In this document: piece after piece, positions 49,842 through 57,445 of the stretch
Position numbering within the stretch: the first letter of the stretch is position 1
How the letters are laid out: every line of letters begins with the position of its first letter
Assembly: GCF_004963255.1 (NCBI RefSeq)
Contig: NZ_SUGA01000027.1
Coordinates: forward strand, 24,573-88,572
DNA length: 64,000 nt
Reading direction: 5' to 3'
DNA from: Mesorhizobium sp.
GTDB lineage: Bacteria; Pseudomonadota; Alphaproteobacteria; Rhizobiales; Rhizobiaceae
Program-made: the position numbers and the translations under genes
The notes under the pieces: model-generated
What the model saw: the letters and a program-made list of their open reading frames with translations, nothing else
What the model was told of the DNA's origin: nothing
Database searches by the model: none

Positions 49842-50999
49842 ATGACCGCTTCAGCCAGCCCGCTCGATTTCTTCTGGTTCATCCCGACGCATGGCGACGG
49901 CTCCTATCTCGGTACCGAGAAGCAGCAGCGGCCGCCCGAATTCGGCTACTTCAAGGAGATCGCACAGGCGGTCGACCGGCTGGGTTTCCCCGGCGTGCTG
50001 TTGCCTACCGGGCAGAATTGCGAGGATTCCTGGATCACCGCCACCGGCCTCGCGACGCTGACCGAGAGGCTGAAATTCCTCGTTGCGCTGCGACCCGGCG
50101 TGACGCTGCCGACCTTCGCGGCGCGCCAGACCGCGGCGCTCGACCGGCTGAGCAACGGCCGCCTGCTGCTCAATGTCGTGGTCGGCGGCAACCCGACCGA
50201 GCTTGCCGGCGACGGCGTGTTCCTGCCGCATGACGAGCGCTATGCGCAGGCGCAGGAATTCCTCACCATCTGGCGTGGGCTGGTGTCCGGCGAGCGGGTG
50301 AATTTCGAAGGCAGATATTATCGCGTCGAAAACGGCCGCCTCGATCTGTTGCCGCTGCAGGAGCGGCCGCCGCTCTACTTCGGCGGCTCCTCCGACGCCG
50401 GCCAGGAGCTCGCGGCCGACCTCGTCGACATGTATCTCACCTGGGGCGAGCCGCCGGCGCAGGTCGCCGGCAAGATCGCCTCGGCGCGCGAGAAGGCGGC
50501 GTGGCGCGGCCGCAAGCTGCGCTTCGGCATCAGGCTGCATTTCATCGTGCGCGAGAGCGAGGACGAGGCCTGGCGCGCCGCCGAGCGGCTGATCAGCCAC
50601 GTCACCGATGCGCAGATCGAGAATGCGCAGGCGCGTTTCCTCAAGGAGATGGATTCGGTCGGGCAGCGGCGCATGGCCGAGCTGCATGGCGGCCGGCGCG
50701 ACCGGCTCGTCGTCTCGCCGAACCTTTGGGCCGGCGTCGGCTTGGTGCGCGGCGGCGCAGGCACGGCGCTGGTCGGCACGCCCGAGCAGATCGTCGAGCG
50801 CATCCGCGAATACCAGGCGATCGGCATCGACACAATCATCGGCTCCGGCTACCCGCATCTCGAGGAGGCCTATCGCGTCGCCGAGCTGTTGTTCCCGCGG
50901 CTCGGCCTCGGCACGCAGCGGCAGCGGGCGCACAAGGATATCGCCAACGAATTCTCGGTCGGCTTCCACGGCGCCAGCCGCCTGCAGGCGGCGTCATGA
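49842..50999 (+). CDS. ssuD: FMNH2-dependent alkanesulfonate monooxygenase
   Basis: SsuD splits alkanesulfonates into aldehyde and sulfite using reduced FMN and O2. The 385-residue protein has the TIM-barrel flavin fold: FFWFIPTHGDGSYLGTEKQQ, GVLLPTGQNCEDSWITATGL (conserved active-site Cys), LRPGVTLPTFAARQTAALDR, VVGGNPTELAGDGVFLPHDE and RDRLVVSPNLWAGVGLVRGG. It needs a flavin reductase; no ssuE lies in the window. Operon with ssuC, which it overlaps by 4 bases. Confidence 0.96.
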   Translation: MTASASPLDFFWFIPTHGDGSYLGTEKQQRPPEFGYFKEIAQAVDRLGFPGVLLPTGQNCEDSWITATGLATLTERLKFLVALRPGVTLPTFAARQTAALDRLSNGRLLLNVVVGGNPTELAGDGVFLPHDERYAQAQEFLTIWRGLVSGERVNFEGRYYRVENGRLDLLPLQERPPLYFGGSSDAGQELAADLVDMYLTWGEPPAQVAGKIASAREKAAWRGRKLRFGIRLHFIVRESEDEAWRAAERLISHVTDAQIENAQARFLKEMDSVGQRRMAELHGGRRDRLVVSPNLWAGVGLVRGGAGTALVGTPEQIVERIREYQAIGIDTIIGSGYPHLEEAYRVAELLFPRLGLGTQRQRAHKDIANEFSVGFHGASRLQAAS

Positions 51000-51775
51000 G
51001 CCTGGCCGCTCGCCTTGCCCGCAACGGCACGGCCGGCTGGCTGCTGCCGGCGGCAATCATCGCCGGCTGGGAAGCCGCCGCACGCGCGGGCTTGATCCCG
51101 GCCAATGTGCTGCCGGCGCCGAGCCAGGTGGCCGAGGCCTTCTGGCGGCTGACACTGTCAGGCGAGCTGATCCGCAACATCGGCGTCTCCACCCTGCGCG
51201 CGCTGTCGGGCTTCGCCATAGGCGGCTCGATCGGCTTCGCGCTCGGCCTCGCCAATGGATTGTCGGCGCTCAGCCGCGGGCTGACCGACACGACGTTGCA
51301 GATGATCCGCAACATCCCGCATCTGGCGCTGATCCCGCTGGTCATCCTGTGGTTCGGCATCGACGAGGAAGCAAAACTCTTTCTGGTGGCGCTCGGCGTG
51401 TTCTTCCCGATCTATGTCAACACGCTGCTCGGCATCCAGAGCGTCGATCCGCAGCTGGTCGAGATGGGCCGGGTCTACGGGCTCGACCGGCGCGCCTTGT
51501 TCTTCCGGGTGATCCTGCCCGGCGCGCTGCCCTCGATCTTCGTCGGCCTGCGCTATGCGCTGGGCATCATGTGGCTGACCCTGATCGTCGCCGAAACGAT
51601 CTCGGCCAGCTCCGGACTCGGCTACATGGCCATGCAGGCGCGCGAGTTCCTGCTGATCGACGTCGTGGTGCTGTCGATCCTGATCTACGCGCTGCTCGGC
51701 AAGCTCGCCGACAGCCTGGCCCGCCTGCTCGAGCGCCTGTCGCTCGGCTGGCATCCGGCCTTCCAGAAAGGGTGA
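50996..51775 (+). CDS. ssuC: aliphatic sulfonate ABC transporter permease
   Basis: The 259-residue permease has about six membrane segments, with QMIRNIPHLALIPLVILWFG and the coupling segment GRVYGLDRRALFFRVILPGA, both of the SsuC type. The start ATG overlaps the ssuD stop. It passes sulfonates bound by SsuA into the cytoplasm, driven by SsuB, whose gene is 7 bases downstream. Confidence 0.94.
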   Translation: MSLAARLARNGTAGWLLPAAIIAGWEAAARAGLIPANVLPAPSQVAEAFWRLTLSGELIRNIGVSTLRALSGFAIGGSIGFALGLANGLSALSRGLTDTTLQMIRNIPHLALIPLVILWFGIDEEAKLFLVALGVFFPIYVNTLLGIQSVDPQLVEMGRVYGLDRRALFFRVILPGALPSIFVGLRYALGIMWLTLIVAETISASSGLGYMAMQAREFLLIDVVVLSILIYALLGKLADSLARLLERLSLGWHPAFQKG

Positions 51776-51782
51776 GAACAAG

Positions 51783-52586
51783 ATGCCAGCCGCCACCCTC
51801 ACCGCAGCACGCTCCCTCGTCGCCACGCCGGCGACCGCACGCACGATCGGCTCGGTCGAAGGCCGCCGGGCCTTCGCCTTCAAGGAGGTCGGAAAGCGCT
51901 TCGGCGACAAGATCGTGCTCGACGGCATCAGCCTCGACGTGCGCGCCGGGCAGTTCCTGGCCGTCATCGGCAAGAGCGGCTGCGGCAAGAGCACGCTGCT
52001 TCGGCTGCTCGCCGGGCTTGATCGCCCAAGCGGCGGTTCACTGACCTTCGGCGCCGCCGAGGAGGGTCACAGCCGCACGCGCTTCATGTTCCAGGAGCCG
52101 CGGCTGCTGCCCTGGGCGAGCGTGGTGAAGAATGTCGAGATCGGGCTGACCGGCATCGCCGGCGGCGCCGACGCCAGGCGGCGGGCGCTTGCCATGCTGG
52201 AGGAGGTCGGCCTCGCCGACCGCGCCGACGAGTGGCCCTCGGTGCTGTCGGGCGGTCAAAAGCAGCGCGTCGCGCTTGCCCGTGCCCTGGTCGGCCAGCC
52301 GCAGATCCTGGCGCTCGACGAGCCGCTCGGCGCGCTGGACGCGCTGACCCGCATCGAGATGCAGCAGCTTCTGGAACGGATATGGCTCGACCAGAAGTTC
52401 ACCGCCGTGCTGGTGACGCATGACGTCGGCGAAGCCGTCGCGCTGGCCGACCGCGTCGTGGTGATCGGCGCCGGCAGGGTCGCCCTCGATCTCGACGTGC
52501 CTGTGGCCCGGCCCCGCCGGCACGGTTCGGCGGAGCTGGCCCATATCGAGGGCACCATCCTGGATCACCTGTTCAACCGGGCCTAG
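51783..52586 (+). CDS. ssuB: aliphatic sulfonate ABC transporter ATP-binding protein
   Basis: The 267-residue ATPase has Walker A IGKSGCGKSTLLRLLAG, Q-loop FMFQEPRLLPWASVVKNVEI, signature VLSGGQKQRVALARALV, Walker B ILALDEPLGALDALTRIEM and H-loop VLVTHDVGEAVALAD. It has an N-terminal extension of about 25 residues before FAFKEVGKRFGDK, with no known domain. Last gene of ssuADCB; a repeat pair follows. Confidence 0.94.
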   Translation: MPAATLTAARSLVATPATARTIGSVEGRRAFAFKEVGKRFGDKIVLDGISLDVRAGQFLAVIGKSGCGKSTLLRLLAGLDRPSGGSLTFGAAEEGHSRTRFMFQEPRLLPWASVVKNVEIGLTGIAGGADARRRALAMLEEVGLADRADEWPSVLSGGQKQRVALARALVGQPQILALDEPLGALDALTRIEMQQLLERIWLDQKFTAVLVTHDVGEAVALADRVVVIGAGRVALDLDVPVARPRRHGSAELAHIEGTILDHLFNRA

Positions 52587-52682
52587 AGCGTTTCACCGTT
52601 TCACGGAAACGGCGAACCGCTCTATCTCTTTATTTTTTGCAATTTCTGAACGGAAAACCGCTCACACTTTTCCTGAAATTGC
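52587..52682. repeat. family D repeats after ssuB
   Basis: AGAGCGTTTCACCGTTTCAC (from 52586) pairs with CGGCGAACCGCTCT in one short palindrome. A second element at 52639-52682 has ends GCAATTTC and GAAATTGC with AACGGAAAACCGCTCACAC inside, a relative of the copies at 6926 and 23116. They could end the ssu transcript. Confidence 0.65.
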
Positions 52683-52716
52683 TCTAAGCGCCCGCGCCGC
52701 CCGCCGACACTGCAAG

Positions 52717-52902
52717 TCAAACGCGCGACTGGCTCGCCCAGCGCAGTCCGACAATGCCGGCCAGCATGGTGACGAGGCCGATATAGAGCCATCGCGTCTG
52801 GCCGGTCATGAAGCTGCCGCCGACAAGGCCGAGCCCCTGCAGCGACCATAGCGCGCCCAGGCAAAGCACAATCAGCGCCAGCACAAACCTGATCAATCGC
52901 AT
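52717..52902 (-). CDS. small membrane protein, two predicted segments
   Basis: The 61-residue product starts MRLIRFVLALIVLCLGALWS and has a second hydrophobic segment (LYIGLVTMLAGIVGLRW), with LGLVGGSFMTGQTRW between. AGAGGG lies 8 bases upstream of the ATG at 52902. A longer frame starts at 53085 but its first 61 codons have no support. Sequences of this type are common hypothetical proteins in Rhizobiales. Confidence 0.6.
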   Translation of the reverse strand: MRLIRFVLALIVLCLGALWSLQGLGLVGGSFMTGQTRWLYIGLVTMLAGIVGLRWASQSRV

Positions 52903-53211
52903 CGGCTTGACCCTCTTCGGAAGTCGATCCTGAACGGCGACGGGGACGCAACAAAAGACGCCGAGGAATCGGAATAGTCCGGCTCCTCTGTACTTCCAAT
53001 CTTGAGGACCGATCTTGTCCGGAACGTCCGGGATGGCGGTCCGATATTCATCAAGAATACGCTTTTCCGGCTCCAAGAATATCATGACAAACTGTTTCGC
53101 GGCGACTCCAAACGTGTGCCATCGCCATGGAACCGCCAGAAGGCTGCCGCATTTCCCGCCTCATTCGGCACTTAGGCGGGGCTATTCGATCAACGGAGCC
53201 ACCCCCAAAGC
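52903..53211. other. intergenic region before rlpA-like gene
   Basis: 309 bases with no convincing gene, repeat or operator. The in-frame extension of the minus-strand small gene crosses it but is not supported. Confidence 0.5.
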
Positions 53212-53574
53212 ATGAAGAAAACCAACCAGACCGCGCTTGTCGCGGTAACGATCGCGGCTGGCCTGATGGCTGGCGCCTCGTCCGCCTCCTCCGCCGCCGC
53301 GCAATGCGGCCGCGCTTCCTGGTATGCGTTGCATTCCAGAACCGCCTCAGGGGAACGCATGAACCCCTCGGCACTGACCGCCGCCCACCGCACGCTGCCT
53401 TTCGGCACCAAGCTCAGGGTCACCAACAAGAACAACGGCCGCAGCGTCGTCGTGCGCATCAACGATCGCGGTCCGTTCGTGAAGGGCCGCGTGCTCGACC
53501 TGTCCCGCGGCGCCGCCAGCCAGCTGGGCTTCATCGGGTCGGGCCACACCGCCGTCTGCATGGCGCGCGCCTAA
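53212..53574 (+). CDS. RlpA-like double-psi beta-barrel protein, secreted
   Basis: RlpA proteins are lytic transglycosylase-type septal proteins. The 120-residue product has an N-terminal signal (TALVAVTIAAGLMAGASSAS) and an RlpA domain: CGRASWYALHSRTASGERMN, HRTLPFGTKLRVTNKNNGRS, VVVRINDRGPFVKGRVLDLS. It lacks the SPOR domain and the lipobox of full RlpA, so it is the short secreted form. Enzyme activity is unproven; INDRGPF carries the usual catalytic aspartate. Stand-alone. Confidence 0.9.
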   Translation: MKKTNQTALVAVTIAAGLMAGASSASSAAAQCGRASWYALHSRTASGERMNPSALTAAHRTLPFGTKLRVTNKNNGRSVVVRINDRGPFVKGRVLDLSRGAASQLGFIGSGHTAVCMARA

Positions 53575-53597
53575 AGAGCTCCACGGTTTTCGCCGGA

Positions 53598-53634
53598 CCA
53601 TGATCCAACGCAGCCCCACGGTTCTGGATCATGG
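53598..53634. terminator. hairpin after the rlpA-like gene
   Basis: CCATGATCCA pairs with TGGATCATGG, 23 bases after the gene. No clear T-run follows, so the stop function is uncertain; it also resembles the ends of family D repeats. Confidence 0.4.
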
Positions 53635-53746
53635 CCGGTGTCCGGCGTGAGGGGCCGGACACATATCCTTCACATTTCGGCACCGCACCGTGAGCCGGCT
53701 CGCCCGCTCAAGCCTGATTTCCAACAGGTTGAACCAAAGAAGCATT

Positions 53747-53776
53747 CGTCAGACATAATGACGTATTGCATCGCAA
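53747..53776. promoter_or_regulatory. two short dyads upstream of phaZ
   Basis: CGTCA-GACATAA-TGACG at 53747-53763 and TTGC-ATC-GCAA at 53766-53776, about 90-115 bases before phaZ. The second resembles the type of dyad bound by PhaR-like regulators of PHB genes in alphaproteobacteria. Assignment is tentative. Confidence 0.3.
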
Positions 53777-53863
53777 CAATATCTTGTTAACCTCGCCGGG
53801 AGACATTCAAGGCTCGGCGCTGCTCGTCGTCCCTTTGGTCGACGGACGGCAACGGGGTTCTCG

Positions 53864-55141
53864 ATGTTCTACCAGCTCTACGAAATGAACCATGCGGCGC
53901 TGCAGCCCGCGCGCCTCTATGCCGACGCGGTGCGGCTCTTCTACTCCAACCCGCTCAACCCGATCTCCCACACCCCCTTCGGCCGCTCGGTCGCGGCGAC
54001 CGCCGAACTGTTCGAGCGCACCACCCGCCGCTACGGCAAGCCGCAATTCGGCCTGGACAAGACCGTCGTCGACTGGAAGAGCGTCGCCGTGACGGAAAAG
54101 ACCGTCTGGTCGAAGCCGTTCTGCAACCTGGTGCGTTTCGAGCGCGCGCTGCCCGCGGGGCGTAAGCCTGACCCGAAGCTTTTGATCGTGGCGCCGATGT
54201 CGGGCCACTACGCGACGCTGCTGCGCGGCACGGTCGAGGCGATGCTTCCGCATGCCGACGTGCATATCACCGACTGGGTCGACGCCCGTATGGTGCCGGT
54301 GGCACAAGGCAGCTTCGATCTCGACGACTATATCGACTACGTCATCGAGATGTTCCATGCGCTCGGCCCCGATACCCATGTGATGGCCGTCTGCCAGCCT
54401 TCGGTGCCGGTGCTGGCGGCGGTGGCGCTGATGGACAGGCGCGGCGATCCCTTCGTGCCCTCCACCATGACGCTGATGGGCGGGCCGGTCGACACGCGCC
54501 GCAACCCCACCGCGGTCAATCTTCTGGCCAAGGAAAAGGGCATCGACTGGTTCCGCGACAATGTCATCATGCAGGCGCCCTGGCCGGTGCCGGGCTTCGG
54601 CCGCGTGGTCTATCCGGGCTTCCTGCAGCTCTCCGGCTTCATGAGCATGAATCTCGACCGCCACATCATCGCCCACAAGGACTTCTTCATGCACCTTGTG
54701 AAGCATGACGGCGACAGCGCCGAAAAGCACCGCGACTTCTATGACGAATATCTGGCGGTGATGGATCTGACGGCGGAGTTCTACCTGCAGACGGTCGACA
54801 CCGTGTTCGTGCGCCACGCTTTGCCGAAGGGCGAGATGACGCATCGCGGCGAGACGGTCGACTGCACAGCGATCCGCAACGTTGCGCTGCTCACCATCGA
54901 GGGCGAGAACGACGACATTTCGGGGCTCGGCCAGACCCAGGCCGCGCATGATCTGTGCGTCAACATTCCAGCCGACAGGCATGTCCACTACGTGCAGCCG
55001 GCCGTCGGCCACTACGGCGTCTTCAACGGCTCGCGCTTCCGCTCCGAGATCGTGCCGCGCATCGCCGACTTCATTTCCAGCTATGGCCGCCAGCAACGTG
55101 TGGCGACGAGGCCGAGACTGGTCCGTTCCGCGAAAGGCTGA
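53864..55141 (+). CDS. phaZ: intracellular polyhydroxybutyrate depolymerase
   Basis: PhaZ degrades stored PHB granules in the cytoplasm. The 425-residue protein starts MFYQLYEMNHAALQPARLYA, has an alpha/beta-hydrolase core with the nucleophile cysteine in AVCQPSVPVLAAVAL (Cys about 177), and APMSGHYATLLRGTVEAMLP; LLTIEGENDDISGLGQT and VQPAVGHYGVFNGSRFR carry the acid and histidine. This is the class I intracellular type with Cys in place of Ser. No other PHB gene is nearby. Confidence 0.94.
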   Translation: MFYQLYEMNHAALQPARLYADAVRLFYSNPLNPISHTPFGRSVAATAELFERTTRRYGKPQFGLDKTVVDWKSVAVTEKTVWSKPFCNLVRFERALPAGRKPDPKLLIVAPMSGHYATLLRGTVEAMLPHADVHITDWVDARMVPVAQGSFDLDDYIDYVIEMFHALGPDTHVMAVCQPSVPVLAAVALMDRRGDPFVPSTMTLMGGPVDTRRNPTAVNLLAKEKGIDWFRDNVIMQAPWPVPGFGRVVYPGFLQLSGFMSMNLDRHIIAHKDFFMHLVKHDGDSAEKHRDFYDEYLAVMDLTAEFYLQTVDTVFVRHALPKGEMTHRGETVDCTAIRNVALLTIEGENDDISGLGQTQAAHDLCVNIPADRHVHYVQPAVGHYGVFNGSRFRSEIVPRIADFISSYGRQQRVATRPRLVRSAKG

Positions 55142-55342
55142 ACACCGCGGACCGCGCCAGAGCGGACTTCCGTTCCGCCGCCGGACGGCGGCCGCTGGTG
55201 TTGCGCCGGTGCCTCTGTTGCGAAAGTGCCGCTACGGGATCGTCCAGGTAACCATGCCGTCAAACTGGCCGCGGTCTCTAATTGACACGGACTGTAAATC
55301 GCCTTTAACGTTTCGTTAATAAAGAACAGGGCGGCGGGGGCA

Positions 55343-55960
55343 ATGACTTCCTCAGCGATGACGCGGATTCTGCGTTTGTGTTCAGTCGCAGGGCTGGCGA
55401 TTTCAGCTCACTGGGCGGTGCCCGCCTGGGCGGCGGGCGCAATGACCACGGGCGGCCTGACCTCGCAGCCGATCGGGCACTATGATTTCTGCAAAGCGCG
55501 TCCGAACGAATGCAACATCCATCCGGCCGATCTCGAGCCGGCCAGGATGACGGAGGGCCTGTGGCGCAAGCTGGTCAATGTCAGCGCCAAGGTCAACGCC
55601 GCCGTCAAGCCGTTGAGCGATCTCGACCACTACGGCAAGGATGAAGTCTGGGCCTATCCGGATGACGGCTATGGCGACTGCGAGGACTATGTGCTGGAAA
55701 AGCGCCGCCAGCTTTATCGCATGGGCATGTCGCTGGCCGATCTCCTGATCACCGTTGTGCGCAAGCCGGATGGCGAAGGCCATTCGGTGCTGACGGTGCG
55801 CACCGACAAGGGCGACTACGTGCTCGACAATCTGACTGATAAGGTGAAAGCCTGGGACGCGACCGGCTACCGCTTCCTCAAGCGCCAGGCGGTCGACAAC
55901 ACTGGGCGCTGGGTCTCGATCCGCGACGGCCAGGCGGTGCTGGTCGGCTCGGTGCAGTAG
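55343..55960 (+). CDS. transglutaminase-like cysteine peptidase (BTLCP family)
   Basis: The 205-residue protein has a signal peptide (residues about 8-31) and the BTLCP domain, with the catalytic Cys in DGYGDCEDYVLEKRRQLYRM (Cys about 113), His in GEGHSVLTVRTDKGDYVLDN (His about 147) and Asp in VLDN. The family includes LapG, which cleaves surface adhesins under c-di-GMP control, but no lapD or adhesin gene is near. Role here unknown. It starts well after phaZ with a TTGACA-like box at 55282. Confidence 0.9.
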   Translation: MTSSAMTRILRLCSVAGLAISAHWAVPAWAAGAMTTGGLTSQPIGHYDFCKARPNECNIHPADLEPARMTEGLWRKLVNVSAKVNAAVKPLSDLDHYGKDEVWAYPDDGYGDCEDYVLEKRRQLYRMGMSLADLLITVVRKPDGEGHSVLTVRTDKGDYVLDNLTDKVKAWDATGYRFLKRQAVDNTGRWVSIRDGQAVLVGSVQ

Positions 55961-55983
55961 GAACCGGGCGCGCCACCTCGGCT

Positions 55984-56070
55984 TCGTCATTCCAGGGCGG
56001 AGCAAGGAGCGTAGCGACGCGGCGCAGACCCGCGTCCGCTTCGCTCCCGCTCCGCCCGTGGATGACGAAG
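55984..56070. repeat. short family A repeat
   Basis: CTTCGTCATTCCAGGGCGGA at the left and CCGCCCGTGGATGACGAAGG at the right, with GCGTAGCGACGCGGCGCAGA between: an inverted repeat lacking the AGAATTCTGCACC core of the longer copies. It is therefore a deleted or minimal unit. Confidence 0.7.
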
Positions 56071-56169
56071 GTGATGAGCCTCCGAAAAAATCACACAACT
56101 CCATGAACCATTCCCATTCGGCCGGCGACACACAGCCGTGAATGGCAAATCCAACCATGGAGAACTCAA

Positions 56170-56427
56170 ATGACTTCTTTCCTGCGCAACACCCTTCTTG
56201 CCGCCGTCGCGATTTCGGCCCTGACCGGATCGGCTCTGGCGGACCAGACCTACAAAAGCTGCGCCGCGACAAACCTCAATGACCTCTGGAGCGGCCGCTG
56301 CTGCAGCGTCGGTTCCGCGAACTGCCTGGGCGGCGGCAATGGCGGCCGTGATCATCAGGGTCATGAAGGCAAGGGCGGACGGGGCAGCACCAATGGCGGC
56401 AGCGCCAACGGCGCAGGCAAGTTCTGA
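56170..56427 (+). CDS. small secreted Cys- and Gly-rich protein, unknown
   Basis: The 85-residue product has a signal peptide (LLAAVAISALTGSALA, then DQTYKSC). The mature part has four cysteines (KSCAATNLNDLWSGRCCSVG and ANCLGGG) and then a low-complexity tail rich in Gly, Ser, Asn and His (GGRDHQGHEGKGGRGS). No family recognised. It could be an exported disulfide-bonded peptide. Stand-alone gene between a family A repeat and the XRE regulator, convergent with the latter. Confidence 0.65.
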   Translation: MTSFLRNTLLAAVAISALTGSALADQTYKSCAATNLNDLWSGRCCSVGSANCLGGGNGGRDHQGHEGKGGRGSTNGGSANGAGKF

Positions 56428-56498
56428 TCTCAAGAGTTCAGATGGAGTCGAACCAGCGCCAGTGGACAATCGCGATCCGCTGGCGCCTAACGCAAGGA

Positions 56499-56867
56499 TT
56501 ATAGAGGCCGACCGAGTGCCGTGCGTATCGATGCGCTGAGGCGGCGCAATTCCGCCTCATCCAGCCTCTCGATGCTTTCGGCCAGCAGGTTGGCCAGTTC
56601 AGTGGCCGCCGGCGACAGGCCGGACGTGTCGATCCTGACTCTCGGATGCGAGCTCTCCGCAAGCCGGGCGAGGTCCTCGGCATCGTCCCAGATGATGTTG
56701 AAATAGCCGATGATCTTCTGGATCAGCGTCCAGGTCGGCGCGCCGCGGCGGCCGTGCTCGAGCGCCGACAGATAGGCGGCGCTGACGCCGATGGCCTCGG
56801 CCATCGCCTTCTGGCTGACGCCGCGTTCGGCGCGCAGCGCCCGGAGCTTCTCGCCGAACGGAGTCAT
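56499..56867 (-). CDS. XRE-family transcriptional regulator
   Basis: The 122-residue protein has an N-terminal Cro/C1-type helix-turn-helix (FGEKLRALRAERGVSQKAMA, EAIGVSAAYLSALEHGRRGA, PTWTLIQKIIGYFNIIWDDA) and a helical tail (ATELANLLAESIERLDEAEL). Single-domain regulators of this kind are common in Rhizobiales next to smr and mltA. Its target is unknown. It is on the same strand as smr and mltA, 53 bases downstream. Confidence 0.93.
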   Translation of the reverse strand: MTPFGEKLRALRAERGVSQKAMAEAIGVSAAYLSALEHGRRGAPTWTLIQKIIGYFNIIWDDAEDLARLAESSHPRVRIDTSGLSPAATELANLLAESIERLDEAELRRLSASIRTALGRPL

Positions 56868-56920
56868 GTCGACCTGCTCATCGCCGGCCCCTCATTGCCG
56901 AGCCGCTCATTGCGAGCTCC

Positions 56921-57445
56921 TCATGGGCGCGTCCGCCTCAGCCGCACATAGAGCGCGCCCGAGCCGCCATGGTTGCGGGCGGCGTGATCGTGGCTGGAGA
57001 CGAGATGGCGGAAGGCCGGCGTCGACAGCCAGGCCGGCACGGCGCGGCGCAGGATGCCGTCGCCGCCCGAGGACGAACCCTTGCCGGTGATGATCAGAAC
57101 GTAGCGGATGCCGCCGGCATGCGCCCGATGCAGGAAGGCGAGCAGCAGCGAATAGGCTTCGTCCTGCGTCATGCCGTGCAGGTCGACGCGGCCTTCGATC
57201 GGGAGCCGGCCTTTCTTCAGCTTGTGCAGCGTCTGGTCGTCGAGCGAATGCGAGACATGCGGCGTCTTCGGTTTCGCGGCGACGGCCGGGACACCGTTGA
57301 CCGGAGCGGCGGCCGGCGTCGGCTTGGGCTCGATGATTTCGGGAATCTCGACAGCGGTCTTGCCTTTCAGGGGCCGGGCCGAACGCGCCACCAGGTTCCA
57401 CAGGATGCGGTCGTCGTCACTGAGATGGTCGTCGCGGCGGTTCAC
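56921..57445 (-). CDS. Smr domain protein
   Basis: The 174-residue protein has a C-terminal Smr domain (EGRVDLHGMTQDEAYSLLLA with the DLHG motif, YVLIITGKGSSSGGDGILRR with TGKG) and a proline/alanine-rich N-terminus. Smr domains act as nicking or RNA endonucleases. The ATG overlaps the mltA stop by 4 bases; the mltA-smr order is a regular Rhizobiales feature, although no functional link is established. Confidence 0.94.
   Translation of the reverse strand: MNRRDDHLSDDDRILWNLVARSARPLKGKTAVEIPEIIEPKPTPAAAPVNGVPAVAAKPKTPHVSHSLDDQTLHKLKKGRLPIEGRVDLHGMTQDEAYSLLLAFLHRAHAGGIRYVLIITGKGSSSGGDGILRRAVPAWLSTPAFRHLVSSHDHAARNHGGSGALYVRLRRTRP

Noticed and set aside
13263..56070. CRISPR array from recurring repeats
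   Set aside because: The copies are far apart, not regularly spaced, and have internal inverted arms; there are no spacers or cas genes.
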